DNA from: Rhodanobacter sp. FDAARGOS 1247
Lineage (GTDB): Bacteria > Pseudomonadota > Gammaproteobacteria > Xanthomonadales > Rhodanobacteraceae
Assembly: GCF_016889805.1 (NCBI RefSeq)
Contig: NZ_CP069535.1
Coordinates: 682,001 to 746,000, forward strand
Length of the DNA: 64,000 bases
Direction of reading: 5' to 3'
Below, piece after piece: positions 25,015 to 33,439 of the stretch. Position numbers and translations under genes: made by a program. Position 1 is the stretch's first letter. Each line of letters opens with the position of its first letter. The notes below the pieces were generated by a model, which was not told the DNA's origin, did not search any database, and saw nothing but the letters and a program-made list of their open reading frames with translations.

Positions 25015-25866
25015 GTGAGCCAACCCAGAAGTTCGTATGCCGTCGGCACCGGCCTGTTCATCGTGCTCGGCTTCGCCGCGCTGGCCTACCTGGCGACCCA
25101 GACCAGTTCGGTGGCGAACGTCCACCAGGGCGACAGCTACACCGTCCAGGCACAGTTCACCAACATCGGCCAGCTGAAGGAGCGCGCGCCGGTGAAGATC
25201 GCCGGGGTGCGGGTGGGCCAGGTGCAGTCGATCACGCTGAAGCCCGATCACGACGTGGCCGACGTGACGCTGTCGATCGACAGGAACTACAACCACATTC
25301 CGCAGGATTCGGTGGCCACCATCTTCACCAGCGGCCTGCTCGGCGACCAGTACGTGGGCATCGAGTACGGCAGCGCGAAGCAGGCGGTGGCCGGCGGCGG
25401 CACGCTGGCGCGGACCAAGTCCACCCAGCCGCTGGAAGAGATGCTGGGCAAGTTCTTCGGCGCCGGCGGCGTGGTCGACAACGTGGGCGGCAGCTATGCG
25501 GTCAAGGCGAGCTTCACCAACGTCGGCACGCTGTCGGCCGGCGCGCCGGTGAAGATGGCCGGCGTGGTGATCGGCAGCGTGCAGTCGGTGCACGCCGATC
25601 CGGTCAAGCTCAACGCCGAAGTGGTGTTGTCGATCGACAAGCGCTACGACGCGATCCCCGACGATTCGGCCGCCGCGGTGTTCACCAGCGGTTTGATCGG
25701 CACCCAGTATGTTGCGATCCAGCCGGGCGGTTCACCCGATGCGCTCAAGGACGGTGACGAGATGATCCTGACCCAGTCCGCGATGCAGCTGGAGGACCTG
25801 ATCGGCAAGTTCCTGGTGAACGGTTCGTCCAGTGACAAGAAAGACGCCGGCAACGGCAGCAAATAG
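25015..25866 (+). CDS. mlaD: MlaD-like phospholipid-binding protein with two tandem MCE domains
   Basis: A 283-residue periplasmic protein anchored by one N-terminal helix (about residues 8-26). E. coli MlaD is 183 residues with one MCE domain. Here two are seen, at about residues 40-118 and 159-238. Paired motifs include FTNIGQL/FTNVGTL, APVKIAGVRVG/APVKMAGVVIG, SIDRNYNHIP/SIDKRYDAIP and FTSGLLGDQYV/FTSGLIGTQYV. Each is followed by a similar helix (EEMLGKFF / EDLIGKFL). About half the aligned residues are identical by eye, implying an internal duplication. The start is GTG. Binding to MlaE/F and lipid is inferred from the operon. Confidence 0.93.
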   Translation: MSQPRSSYAVGTGLFIVLGFAALAYLATQTSSVANVHQGDSYTVQAQFTNIGQLKERAPVKIAGVRVGQVQSITLKPDHDVADVTLSIDRNYNHIPQDSVATIFTSGLLGDQYVGIEYGSAKQAVAGGGTLARTKSTQPLEEMLGKFFGAGGVVDNVGGSYAVKASFTNVGTLSAGAPVKMAGVVIGSVQSVHADPVKLNAEVVLSIDKRYDAIPDDSAAAVFTSGLIGTQYVAIQPGGSPDALKDGDEMILTQSAMQLEDLIGKFLVNGSSSDKKDAGNGSK

Positions 25867-25916
25867 CCCGCCATCCCTGTCGGCTCGACGAGCCGGTACC
25901 GCTTGAGGAGTTACCC

Positions 25917-26594
25917 ATGTTGCGCAGACTGGCTCTTGCCACCGCGATCGCCTTCGGCACCGTCGTCGCCGCCCCCGCGTTTGCCCAGACGTCCGCACCC
26001 GCTGCGGCCGATGCCACGCAGCCGACGCCGGCCCAGGTCGTGCAGACGATCGCCGACCAGCTGGCCTCGGCGATCGAGGGGCATCGCGACGAGCTGAAGA
26101 AGAACCAGGAGAAGCTCATCAGCGTCATCGATGAGGTGTTCCTGCCGCATTTCGACCTGGACTACGCCTCGATCCTGGTGCTGGGCCAGCACGCCCGCGA
26201 AGCGACACCTGCCCAGCGCGAGCGTTTCGCCAAGGCGTTCTACAACTCGATCACCCACCGCTACGCCGAAGGCCTGCTCAACTACACCCGCGGCCGGGTC
26301 AAGGTGCTGCCGTTCAAGGGCGACCTCAACGACAAGCGCACCGTGGTGCGTACCCAGGTGGTGCTGGACGACGGCAAGCTGGTGTCGATCGACTACGCGT
26401 TCCGCAAGGGCCGCAATGGCGACTGGAAGGCCTACGACGTGATCATCGAGGGCATTTCCTATGTCACCAACTACCGCAACCAGGTGGATGCGGAAATCCG
26501 CAAGGTCGGCATCGAGCAGCTGATCACCAACCTCGAGACCCAGGGTGAGAAGGCGCTGGAGACGATGGCCAAGGACAACAAGGACAAGCCGTGA
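25917..26594 (+). CDS. mlaC: Periplasmic phospholipid-binding protein MlaC
   Basis: A 225-residue soluble carrier that shuttles phospholipid between MlaA in the outer membrane and MlaFEDB in the inner membrane. A signal peptide (MLRRLALATAIAFGTVVAAP ... AFA) is followed by the MlaC domain. Typical motifs are HFDLDYASILVLG, the AKAFYNSITHRYAEGLLNY helix and KAYDVIIEGISYVTNYRNQ. GAGGAG lies just before the ATG. It overlaps mlaB by 4 bases. Confidence 0.95.
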   Translation: MLRRLALATAIAFGTVVAAPAFAQTSAPAAADATQPTPAQVVQTIADQLASAIEGHRDELKKNQEKLISVIDEVFLPHFDLDYASILVLGQHAREATPAQRERFAKAFYNSITHRYAEGLLNYTRGRVKVLPFKGDLNDKRTVVRTQVVLDDGKLVSIDYAFRKGRNGDWKAYDVIIEGISYVTNYRNQVDAEIRKVGIEQLITNLETQGEKALETMAKDNKDKP

Positions 26595-26905
26595 CGAAGG
26601 CCGTCGCTGCTTCCGGCTTCCGCCTGGACGTGGCCTCGCCGGCGACCCTGGCGGTGGCCGGCGAACTCGGTTTCGACACGGCGAAGGATGCCCTGCAGGC
26701 GATGCAGTCCGCACTGGTGGCCGACGTTCGGATCAGCCGGCTCGACCTGGCCGGGGTGACCCGCAGCGACAGCGCCGGGCTGGCCTGCGTGCTTGCCGTG
26801 GTGGCCGACGTCCGTGGCCGTGGCCGATCGCTGGAGGTCGCCCACATGCCTGCGGGGATGCGGGCGCTGGCCCAGGTCTGCGAAGTCGACCGGATGATGG
26901 GCTGA
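26591..26905 (+). CDS. mlaB: STAS-domain protein MlaB
   Basis: A 104-residue cytoplasmic STAS-domain protein that stabilises MlaF in the transport complex. The SRLDLAGVTRSDSAGLACVL segment is the conserved STAS phospho-loop region, with Ser and Thr in the usual places. It starts with GTG in a GTGA overlap with the mlaC stop. It is the last gene of the operon, followed by a terminator. Confidence 0.92.
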   Translation: MTKAVAASGFRLDVASPATLAVAGELGFDTAKDALQAMQSALVADVRISRLDLAGVTRSDSAGLACVLAVVADVRGRGRSLEVAHMPAGMRALAQVCEVDRMMG

Positions 26906-26926
26906 CCCGACGGAGCGGCAAAATGA

Positions 26927-26950
26927 AAAGGGGCCTCGCGGCCCCTCTTC
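26927..26950. terminator. Terminator after mlaB
   Basis: AGGGGCC (26929-26935), loop TCGC and GGCCCCT (26940-26946) are flanked by AAAA before and CTTC after. The A run on the left means it could also act on the minus strand for the convergent mlaA transcript. Confidence 0.65.
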
Positions 26951-27003
26951 GTGGTCATCCGGTCGCCCCCTTCCTGGGGGACCGCCCGGCGATGCCGGTT
27001 CGG

Positions 27004-27831
27004 TCAGCGCTGGCTCGATTGGCCCGGATGGCTGTTTTCCCACTGATGCTGCTGGTCGAGCAACTCCTCGGGATCGAAGTTCTGCTCGTCCAGGCCCTGC
27101 ATCTGCTGGATGATCTCCACCGGCGGGTTGCCGTCGTAGATCTTGTACAGGCGCTGCTGCCGGTAGGCGTCGCGGATGAACACGTACGGATCATAGGCGG
27201 ACTGCAGGAAGCCCTCCGCGTCGATCGCGCGCGAGCGGATCGTCACCAGGTACATCATCTGCGGCATGTACTGCAGGCCGTTGTAGTGATGGTTGTTGGC
27301 GAACAGGGTCAGCGGATCGAAGAAATAGCTGTCCACCGGGCGCTGCCAGATGTCGCGCACGGTGCTGGGACCGAGCAGGGGCAGCATCAGGTAGTCGCCT
27401 TCCGGGGCGCCCCAGCGCGCCAGGGTGACGCCGAAATCGTTGTCTTCCAGCGGCAGGCCCAGCTGGCTGGCCGGATCGAAGAAGCCGCCGATGCCCAGGG
27501 TCAGGTTGACCAGGAACCGGCCGGTGCTCTGCAGCGCCTGCTTCGGCCGCGCCTGCAGCAGGTCGTTGGCGACCGTGATCGGCATCCGGATGTTGGTGAA
27601 GAAGTCGCTGAACGAGCGGCGCACCGGCGGGTTGGTCACCTTGCGGTAACCCAGCGCGACGGGACGGATCACCGCCTTGTCCACGGCGTCGTTGAACTTG
27701 TAGGCGCCGCGGTTGAACTTCTCCAGCGGATCGTCGGTGCGCGGCTTGGCAATCGTGCAGCCAGCCAGCAACGCGATCGCCAGCACGGGCAACCAGCGGC
27801 CAAGCAGGGAAGAGCGAAGCGAAGAAGGCAT
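27004..27831 (-). CDS. mlaA: Outer-membrane lipoprotein MlaA (VacJ)
   Basis: A 275-residue lipoprotein that removes phospholipid from the outer leaflet of the outer membrane and hands it to MlaC. The lipobox LLAGC lies near residue 25. MlaA motifs follow: DPLEKFNRGAYKFNDAVDKA, the NDLLQARPKQALQSTGRFLVN helices and LGIGGFFDPASQLGL. The C-terminal tail is rich in Gln and Glu. It is encoded separately, facing the mlaFEDCB operon. A TACACT on the minus strand (27862-27867) may be its -10 box. Confidence 0.95.
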   Translation of the reverse strand: MPSSLRSSLLGRWLPVLAIALLAGCTIAKPRTDDPLEKFNRGAYKFNDAVDKAVIRPVALGYRKVTNPPVRRSFSDFFTNIRMPITVANDLLQARPKQALQSTGRFLVNLTLGIGGFFDPASQLGLPLEDNDFGVTLARWGAPEGDYLMLPLLGPSTVRDIWQRPVDSYFFDPLTLFANNHHYNGLQYMPQMMYLVTIRSRAIDAEGFLQSAYDPYVFIRDAYRQQRLYKIYDGNPPVEIIQQMQGLDEQNFDPEELLDQQHQWENSHPGQSSQR

Positions 27832-27958
27832 CAGTGCAGGGTTCGCGTCGGGGGACAGTTAAGTGTACTGTCTGGTTTTGTATCTTGCACGGTTTTCGGC
27901 AGGTTTTTGCCCAGCGCGTCCATCCGTGGCCAGCCGGCCATGATACGCGCCGTGCGCA

Positions 27959-27988
27959 TTGCCAGCAAAGCATCCGCTCAACTACACT
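27959..27988 (+). promoter_or_regulatory. Candidate promoter for rpoZ-spoT
   Basis: TTGCCA (27959-27964) and TACACT (27983-27988) are separated by 18 bases, about 38 bases before the rpoZ start. A second possible -10, TATAAG, lies about 10 bases further on. Confidence 0.4.
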
Positions 27989-28026
27989 GTCAGACCATAT
28001 AAGTCTCTATTCCCTAAGGAATTCGC

Positions 28027-28317
28027 ATGGCCCGTATTACCGTGGAGGACTGCCTTGAGGTGGTCGACAACCGTTTTGAACTGGTATTGATGGCGACCAA
28101 GCGCGCGCGCCAGCTGGAAAAGGGCGCCGAACCGGCCGTCAATCCGGATCACGACAAGCCCACCGTGCTGGCCCTGCGCGAGATCGCCGCGCGCCGCATC
28201 GATCAGGCCACGATCGACCAGATCGACAAGGCCGAGCGCGAGCGCGCCGAGCGTGAGGCGCTGGAATGGGCGGCGGCCGAAGTGGACGACGATCTCTCCA
28301 AGGGTGGCGACGACTGA
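28027..28317 (+). CDS. rpoZ: RNA polymerase omega subunit
   Basis: A 96-residue omega subunit, which helps assemble RNA polymerase and forms part of a ppGpp site in proteobacteria. The N-terminal [20 protein letters not shown], then [17 protein letters not shown] and [13 protein letters not shown], are family hallmarks. TAAGGAATTCGC precedes the ATG. spoT follows immediately, linking ppGpp synthesis and its target as in E. coli. Unusually, gmk does not directly precede it. Confidence 0.97.
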   Translation: MARITVEDCLEVVDNRFELVLMATKRARQLEKGAEPAVNPDHDKPTVLALREIAARRIDQATIDQIDKAERERAEREALEWAAAEVDDDLSKGGDD

Positions 28318-28443
28318 TGGATGGCGGTTGCTGTAGCACGTGCTCGCGCGACATCGGCATGGCCGGTGTCATCCAGCGCGCACGTCCGGCAGCCGCACGC
28401 TTCTCCCGACTCGAGGCAGGCGCCTGAACAGGCGCCGGCAACG

Positions 28444-30609
28444 ATGACTGCGGCCACCCACCCCGCCACGGTCGACCTGTCCGCGCTGCCACCGTATGCG
28501 CTGGCCCTGAAGGAACGCATCAACTACCTGCCCGAAGCGCAGGTGACGCGGGTCATGCGCGCGTTCCAGATCGGCGCGCAGGCGCACGCCGGCCAGGAGC
28601 GCAAGAGCGGCGAGCCGTACATCACCCATCCGGTGGCGGTGGCGGGCATCCTGGCCGAACTGGGGCTGGATGCCGAGACGATCATCGCGGCGATCCTGCA
28701 CGACACCCTGGAAGACACCGAGCTCAGCCGCGAGGACATCGCCGCCGAGTTCGGCGAGGTCGTGGCCGAACTGGTCGACGGCGTCACCAAGCTGGACAAG
28801 ATGCGCTTCGGCACCCGCCAGGAAGCCGATGCGGAAAGCTTCCGCAAGATGCTGCTGGCGATGGCGCGCGACATCCGCGTGATCCTGATCAAGCTGTCCG
28901 ACCGGCTGCACAACATGCGCACGCTGGGCGCCAAGGACGGCTCCTCGCGCCGGCGCATTGCCCGCGAAACGCTGGAGATCTTCGCGCCGATCGCGCAGCG
29001 CCTGGGCATGAACAAGTTCAAGGCCGAGTTGCAGGACCTGGGCTTCCACGCCCTGTATCCGGATCGCTATCGCGTGATCAGCGAGCGCATCCGCGCGGCG
29101 CTCGGCAACCGACGCGAGGCGATGGGCAAGATCGAGGCGGCGCTGACCGCGCGCCTGCAGGCCGACCACCTGCCGGCCCTGGTGGTGGGGCGGATCAAGT
29201 CGCCGTGGAGCATCTATTCGAAGATGCGTGGCGAGCACAAGAGCTTCGCCCAGCTGATGGACGTCTACGGTTTCCGCGTGGTGGTCGACAGCGCGATGAG
29301 CTGCTACATGGCGCTCGGCATGGTGCACGCGCTGTACAAGCCGGTCGACAAGCGCTTCAAGGACTTCATCGCGATTCCCAAGGCGAATGGCTACCAGTCG
29401 CTGCACACCGTGCTGCTGGGGCCGTTCGGCGCGCCCATCGAGGTGCAGATCCGCACGGCCGAGATGGATTCGGTGGCCGAGAGTGGCGTGGCAGCGCACT
29501 GGGCCTACAAGACCGAGAGCGGCCCGGCCAACAGCGCGCAGGCGCGTGCGCGGGAATGGTTATCCTCGCTGGTCGACAGTTCGGCCAACACGGTGTCGTC
29601 GTCGGAGTTCATCGAGAACGTCAAGATCGACCTGTTCCCCGACGAGGTCTACCTGTTCACGCCGCGCGGCGACATCTTGTCGCTGCCGCGCAATGCCACC
29701 GCCCTGGATTTCGCCTACGCCGTGCACACCGACGTGGGCGACCACGCGGTGGCTGCGCGGGTCGACAAGCGGCTGCTGCCGCTGCGCACCCGACTGGAAT
29801 CCGGCCAACTGGTGGAGATCATCACCGCGCCGTCGGCGGTGCCGAACCCGGCATGGCTGGAAGTGGTGGTGACCGGCAAGGCGCGTGCCGCCATCCGCCA
29901 GTACCTGAAGCACCTGCAGCACGAGGACGCGGTGGATTTCGGCCATCGCATGCTCGATCGCGCGCTGGACGCCCTGGGCAGCAGCCTCGATGGCGTCCCG
30001 CCGGCGGTGCTCGACCGCTTCCTGGAGACCTCCAAGCTCAAGCGGCTGGAGGAGTTGCTGTCCGACATCGCGCTGGGCAACCGCATGCCCGACGTGGTGG
30101 CCGGCCAGTTGCTCGCCTCGCGCGGCAGGAAGGCCGGCAAGCCGCAGCTGCCGGTGCACACGCACGAGAAGATCCGCATCACCGGCGCCGAGCGCGGCGT
30201 GCTCAGCTTCGCCAACTGCTGCCACCCGCTGCCGGGCGACGACATCATCGGCTACCTGTCCTCGGGCAAGGGCATCGTGGTGCATCGCGAGGAATGCCCG
30301 AACGTGTTCGAGCTGAGCAAGTCGCCCGAACGCCGCGTGGCGATCGAATGGGACCGCGACGTGCAGGGCGACTATCGGGCCGAGCTGCGCATCGAGGTGA
30401 TCAATCGCCCCGGCGTGCTGGCCACCGTGGCCGCCGCGATCGCCGCCGCCGACTCGAACATCGAGAACGTGGAGTACGTCGAACGCGACTCCGCGGCAGC
30501 CACCCTGCTGTTCGCGATGGAAGTGAAAAGCCGCAAGCACCTGGCCGACGTGATCCGTCGCGTGCGCCGTACCGGGGTGGTCAGCGGGGCGTATCGGTAT
30601 CCGCTGTAA
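28444..30609 (+). CDS. spoT: Bifunctional (p)ppGpp synthetase/hydrolase SpoT
   Basis: A 721-residue RelA/SpoT-family enzyme controlling the stringent response. The hydrolase HD domain is intact (HDTLEDT, then KLSDRLHNMRTL). The synthetase domain has DVYGFRVVV, an RFKD motif of the bifunctional (RxKD) type and NGYQSLHT. A TGS domain (DEVYLFTPRGDILSLPRNAT), a zinc-finger region (FANCCHPLPGDDIIGY) and a C-terminal ACT domain follow. The start is taken as ATG 28444, nearest family length. An in-frame ATG at 28321 would add 41 low-complexity residues. Confidence 0.95.
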   Translation: MTAATHPATVDLSALPPYALALKERINYLPEAQVTRVMRAFQIGAQAHAGQERKSGEPYITHPVAVAGILAELGLDAETIIAAILHDTLEDTELSREDIAAEFGEVVAELVDGVTKLDKMRFGTRQEADAESFRKMLLAMARDIRVILIKLSDRLHNMRTLGAKDGSSRRRIARETLEIFAPIAQRLGMNKFKAELQDLGFHALYPDRYRVISERIRAALGNRREAMGKIEAALTARLQADHLPALVVGRIKSPWSIYSKMRGEHKSFAQLMDVYGFRVVVDSAMSCYMALGMVHALYKPVDKRFKDFIAIPKANGYQSLHTVLLGPFGAPIEVQIRTAEMDSVAESGVAAHWAYKTESGPANSAQARAREWLSSLVDSSANTVSSSEFIENVKIDLFPDEVYLFTPRGDILSLPRNATALDFAYAVHTDVGDHAVAARVDKRLLPLRTRLESGQLVEIITAPSAVPNPAWLEVVVTGKARAAIRQYLKHLQHEDAVDFGHRMLDRALDALGSSLDGVPPAVLDRFLETSKLKRLEELLSDIALGNRMPDVVAGQLLASRGRKAGKPQLPVHTHEKIRITGAERGVLSFANCCHPLPGDDIIGYLSSGKGIVVHREECPNVFELSKSPERRVAIEWDRDVQGDYRAELRIEVINRPGVLATVAAAIAAADSNIENVEYVERDSAAATLLFAMEVKSRKHLADVIRRVRRTGVVSGAYRYPL

Positions 30610-30611
30610 GC

Positions 30612-30739
30612 CGGGAATGGAGAATCGGCAATGGTTCGCCGTTTCGATGCTCCGGGGTTTGCATGGCCACGACGACGCGATAACTTTCCCGATTCCCGAT
30701 TCCCGATTCCCGATTCCCGATTCCCGATTCCCGATTCCC
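30612..30739. repeat. Heptamer-array repeat element
   Basis: On the left is a GGGAATGGAGAATCGG arm. At 30691-30739 there are seven perfect tandem copies of GATTCCC. The two arms are partly complementary, so the whole can fold as a long hairpin. Related elements lie at 33356-33402 and 59977-60060. It fills the spoT-ridA gap, and the ridA ribosome-binding site follows directly. Confidence 0.85.
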
Positions 30740-30751
30740 TGAGGAAACCCC

Positions 30752-31135
30752 ATGTCCCGCAGCATCATCACCACCGAACAGGCGCCGGCCGCGATCGGTC
30801 CGTATTCGCAGGCGGTACGAGCCGGCAACACCGTTTACTTCTCCGGCCAGATTCCGCTGGACCCGGCCACCGGCGCGCTGGTCGATGGCGATGTCACCGC
30901 GCAGACACGGCGCGTGTTCGACAACCTCACGGCGGTGGCCACGGCCGCCGGCGGCTCGCTGGCGCAGATCGTGCGGGTGGGCATCTACGTCACCGACCTG
31001 GCGAACTTCGCCGCGGTGAACGCGGTGATGGCGGAATACTTCCAGCTGCCGTATCCGGCGCGCTCCACGATCGAGGTATCCGCGCTGCCGAAGGCGGCCC
31101 AGGTCGAGGTGGACGCGGTGATGGTGCTGTCCTGA
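30752..31135 (+). CDS. ridA: RidA family enamine/imine deaminase
   Basis: A 127-residue trimeric enzyme that hydrolyses reactive 2-aminoacrylate and other enamines made by PLP enzymes. The family features are the N-terminal [36 protein letters not shown], the substrate Arg in [14 protein letters not shown] and the conserved Glu near the end. GAGGAAACCCC precedes the ATG. It lies between spoT and recG, as in xanthomonads. Confidence 0.96.
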   Translation: MSRSIITTEQAPAAIGPYSQAVRAGNTVYFSGQIPLDPATGALVDGDVTAQTRRVFDNLTAVATAAGGSLAQIVRVGIYVTDLANFAAVNAVMAEYFQLPYPARSTIEVSALPKAAQVEVDAVMVLS

Positions 31136-31230
31136 GCGACATCGGCTGATCCAGCGCGAGGCCGACGCCGACAGCATGCGTCGCCGTCCGGCTTACGATG
31201 GATGAGGATGCTCGGGTAGGCTTGTCGTTC

Positions 31231-33345
31231 ATGGCCACACGTCCCGCCCGCCCCGCAGTCCCCATCGACACCGATCCCGGCCTCACGCCGGTCGGCAAGC
31301 TGCCGGGAGTGGGGCCGGCGCTGGTCGCGTCGCTGGCCCGGCTGGGCCTGGAACGGGTGCAGGACCTGTGGTTCCACCTGCCTTTGCGCTACGAGGACAA
31401 GACCCGGGTTACCCCGATCGCCGAGCTGCGTCCGGGCGACCGGGCCCAGGTCGAAGGCGTGGTCGAGGCGGTCGAGCGGGGCTTTCGCTATCGACCCCAG
31501 CTGAAAGTGGCGATCGGCGACGACAGCCGGCAGACCCTGCTGCTGCGCTTCTTCCATTTCAATCGCGCCCAGGCCGAGCAGTTGCTGCCGGGCGCGCGAC
31601 TGCTTTGTTACGGCGAGGTTCGCCATGGCGCGCAGGGCCTGGAAATGGTGCATCCGACTTACCAGCGCCTGACCGGCGAGGCCGTGGCGGCCGTCGACGA
31701 CCTGCTCAGCCCGGTCTATCCGACCACCGAGGGGCTGGGGCCGAAGCGGCTGGCCGGGGTGATCGGCAAGGCACTGGCGCTGCTGCCACCCGCGGCCCAA
31801 CTGGAGCTGATTCCGTCGGCGCTGTGCGCCGAACATGGCCTTACGTCGCTGCGTGACGCACTGCTGTACGTGCATCGCCCGCCGCCGGACGCGCGCCTGG
31901 ACCAGTTGGTGCTGGGCCGGCATCCGGCGCAGCAGCGACTGGCGTTCGAGGAGTTGCTGACCCAGCACCTGAGCCTGCGCCGCATGCGCGAGGCGGTGCG
32001 TCGCCGCCGTGCGCCGAAGCTCGGTGGTGACGGCGGGCTGCGCCGGCAGTTGCTGGCCAGCCTGTCGTTCCGGCTGACGGCGGCGCAGCAGCGGGTCACC
32101 GACGAAGTGGCTGGCGACCTGGCACGCAACCATCCGATGCTGCGACTGGTGCAGGGCGACGTTGGCAGCGGCAAGACCGTGGTGGCGGCGCTGGCTGCGC
32201 TGGCGGCGGTCGAAGCCGGTCATCAGGTGGCGTTGATGGCGCCGACCGAACTGCTGGCCGAACAGCACCTGCACAATTTCCGGCACTGGCTGCAGCCGCT
32301 CGGCATCGAGCTCGAGTGGCTGGCTGGCAAGGTCACCGGCAAGGCGCGCCAGCAGGCGCTGGCCCGGGTTGCCGGCGGTGCAGCGGTGGTGATCGGCACC
32401 CACGCGCTGATGCAGGAGGGCGTGGCGTTTGAACGGCTCGGTCTGGTGATCGTCGACGAACAGCACCGCTTCGGCGTGCAGCAACGCCTGGCCCTGCGCG
32501 ACAAGGGCAGGGACGGGCAACTGGTGCCGCACCAGCTGGTGCTGACCGCGACGCCGATCCCGCGCACGCTGGCGATGAGCGCGTATGCCGACCTGGATGT
32601 CTCGTCGATCGACGAACTGCCGCCCGGACGCACGCCGGTGCAGACCATCGCGATCTCCAACGCGCGGCGGATCGAGGTGATCGAGCGCATCCACGCCGCT
32701 TGCGGCGAGGGGCGCCAGGTGTACTGGGTGTGCACCCTGATCGAGGAATCCGAGCAACTGCGTGCGCAGGCGGCCGAAGTGGCGCACGCGGAACTTTCCG
32801 CGGCGCTGGCCGGCTTCAAGGTCGGCCTGATCCATGGCCGCATGAAGCCGAAGGAAAAGCAGGCGGTGATGGATGCGTTCAAGGCCGGCGAGCTCGCCGT
32901 GCTGGTGGCCACCACGGTGATCGAGGTCGGCGTGGACGTGCCGAACGCCAGCCTGATGGTGATCGAGAACAGCGAGCGGCTGGGCCTGGCCCAGTTGCAC
33001 CAGTTGCGCGGCCGGGTCGGCCGCGGCGCGGTGGCCTCCAACTGCGTGCTGCTGTACCAGCCGCCGCTGGGCCAGCTGGCACGCGAGCGCCTGCAGGTGA
33101 TGCGGGAAACCAGCGACGGGTTCCGCGTCGCCGAAAAGGACCTGGAGCTGCGCGGGCCCGGCGAAGTGCTGGGTACCCGCCAGACGGGGCAGCTCAGTTT
33201 CCGCATCGCCGACCTCACCCGCGACGCACACCTGTTGCCGGCCGTGCAGCAGGTCGGCGAACGGATGCTGGCGGAGCATCCGCAGCAGACCGGCCAGTTG
33301 ATCGAGCGCTGGATCGGCGGCGCCGCCCGTTACGCGCATGCGTGA
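31231..33345 (+). CDS. recG: ATP-dependent DNA helicase RecG
   Basis: A 704-residue branch-migration helicase that remodels stalled forks and Holliday junctions. An N-terminal wedge/OB domain (about 30-250) precedes superfamily 2 helicase motifs: GDVGSGKT (Walker A), VDEQHRFG (DExH), TATPIPRTLAM, then the C-terminal TRG-like block with QLRGRVGRG. The ATG at 31231 (GGTAGG upstream) was chosen over an in-frame ATG at 31198. E. coli RecG is 693 residues. Confidence 0.96.
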   Translation: MATRPARPAVPIDTDPGLTPVGKLPGVGPALVASLARLGLERVQDLWFHLPLRYEDKTRVTPIAELRPGDRAQVEGVVEAVERGFRYRPQLKVAIGDDSRQTLLLRFFHFNRAQAEQLLPGARLLCYGEVRHGAQGLEMVHPTYQRLTGEAVAAVDDLLSPVYPTTEGLGPKRLAGVIGKALALLPPAAQLELIPSALCAEHGLTSLRDALLYVHRPPPDARLDQLVLGRHPAQQRLAFEELLTQHLSLRRMREAVRRRRAPKLGGDGGLRRQLLASLSFRLTAAQQRVTDEVAGDLARNHPMLRLVQGDVGSGKTVVAALAALAAVEAGHQVALMAPTELLAEQHLHNFRHWLQPLGIELEWLAGKVTGKARQQALARVAGGAAVVIGTHALMQEGVAFERLGLVIVDEQHRFGVQQRLALRDKGRDGQLVPHQLVLTATPIPRTLAMSAYADLDVSSIDELPPGRTPVQTIAISNARRIEVIERIHAACGEGRQVYWVCTLIEESEQLRAQAAEVAHAELSAALAGFKVGLIHGRMKPKEKQAVMDAFKAGELAVLVATTVIEVGVDVPNASLMVIENSERLGLAQLHQLRGRVGRGAVASNCVLLYQPPLGQLARERLQVMRETSDGFRVAEKDLELRGPGEVLGTRQTGQLSFRIADLTRDAHLLPAVQQVGERMLAEHPQQTGQLIERWIGGAARYAHA

Positions 33346-33355
33346 GGGGTGAGGC

Positions 33356-33402
33356 GGGAATCGGGGCGAAGCGCTGGCTTCTGTTCCCCGTTCCCGGTTC
33401 CC
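33356..33402. repeat. Heptamer-array repeat element (short copy)
   Basis: GGGAATCGGGGCGAAGCGC and then TTCTGTTCCCCGTTCCC, GGTTCCC. The core (GCGAAGCGCTGGCTTCTG) resembles the centre of the element near 60.0 kb, so both belong to one family. Confidence 0.65.
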
Positions 33403-33439
33403 TTTAAGCTACCCCGTTGATCTCACCCGACCTGTCCAC

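Noticed and set aside
28444..30609. RelA rather than SpoT
   Set aside because: The hydrolase HD motif is intact and the synthetase loop carries the RxKD charge pattern, and the gene follows rpoZ.
30691..30739. Tandem GATTCCC units as a possible CRISPR array
   Set aside because: The unit is 7 bases with no spacers and no cas genes nearby.
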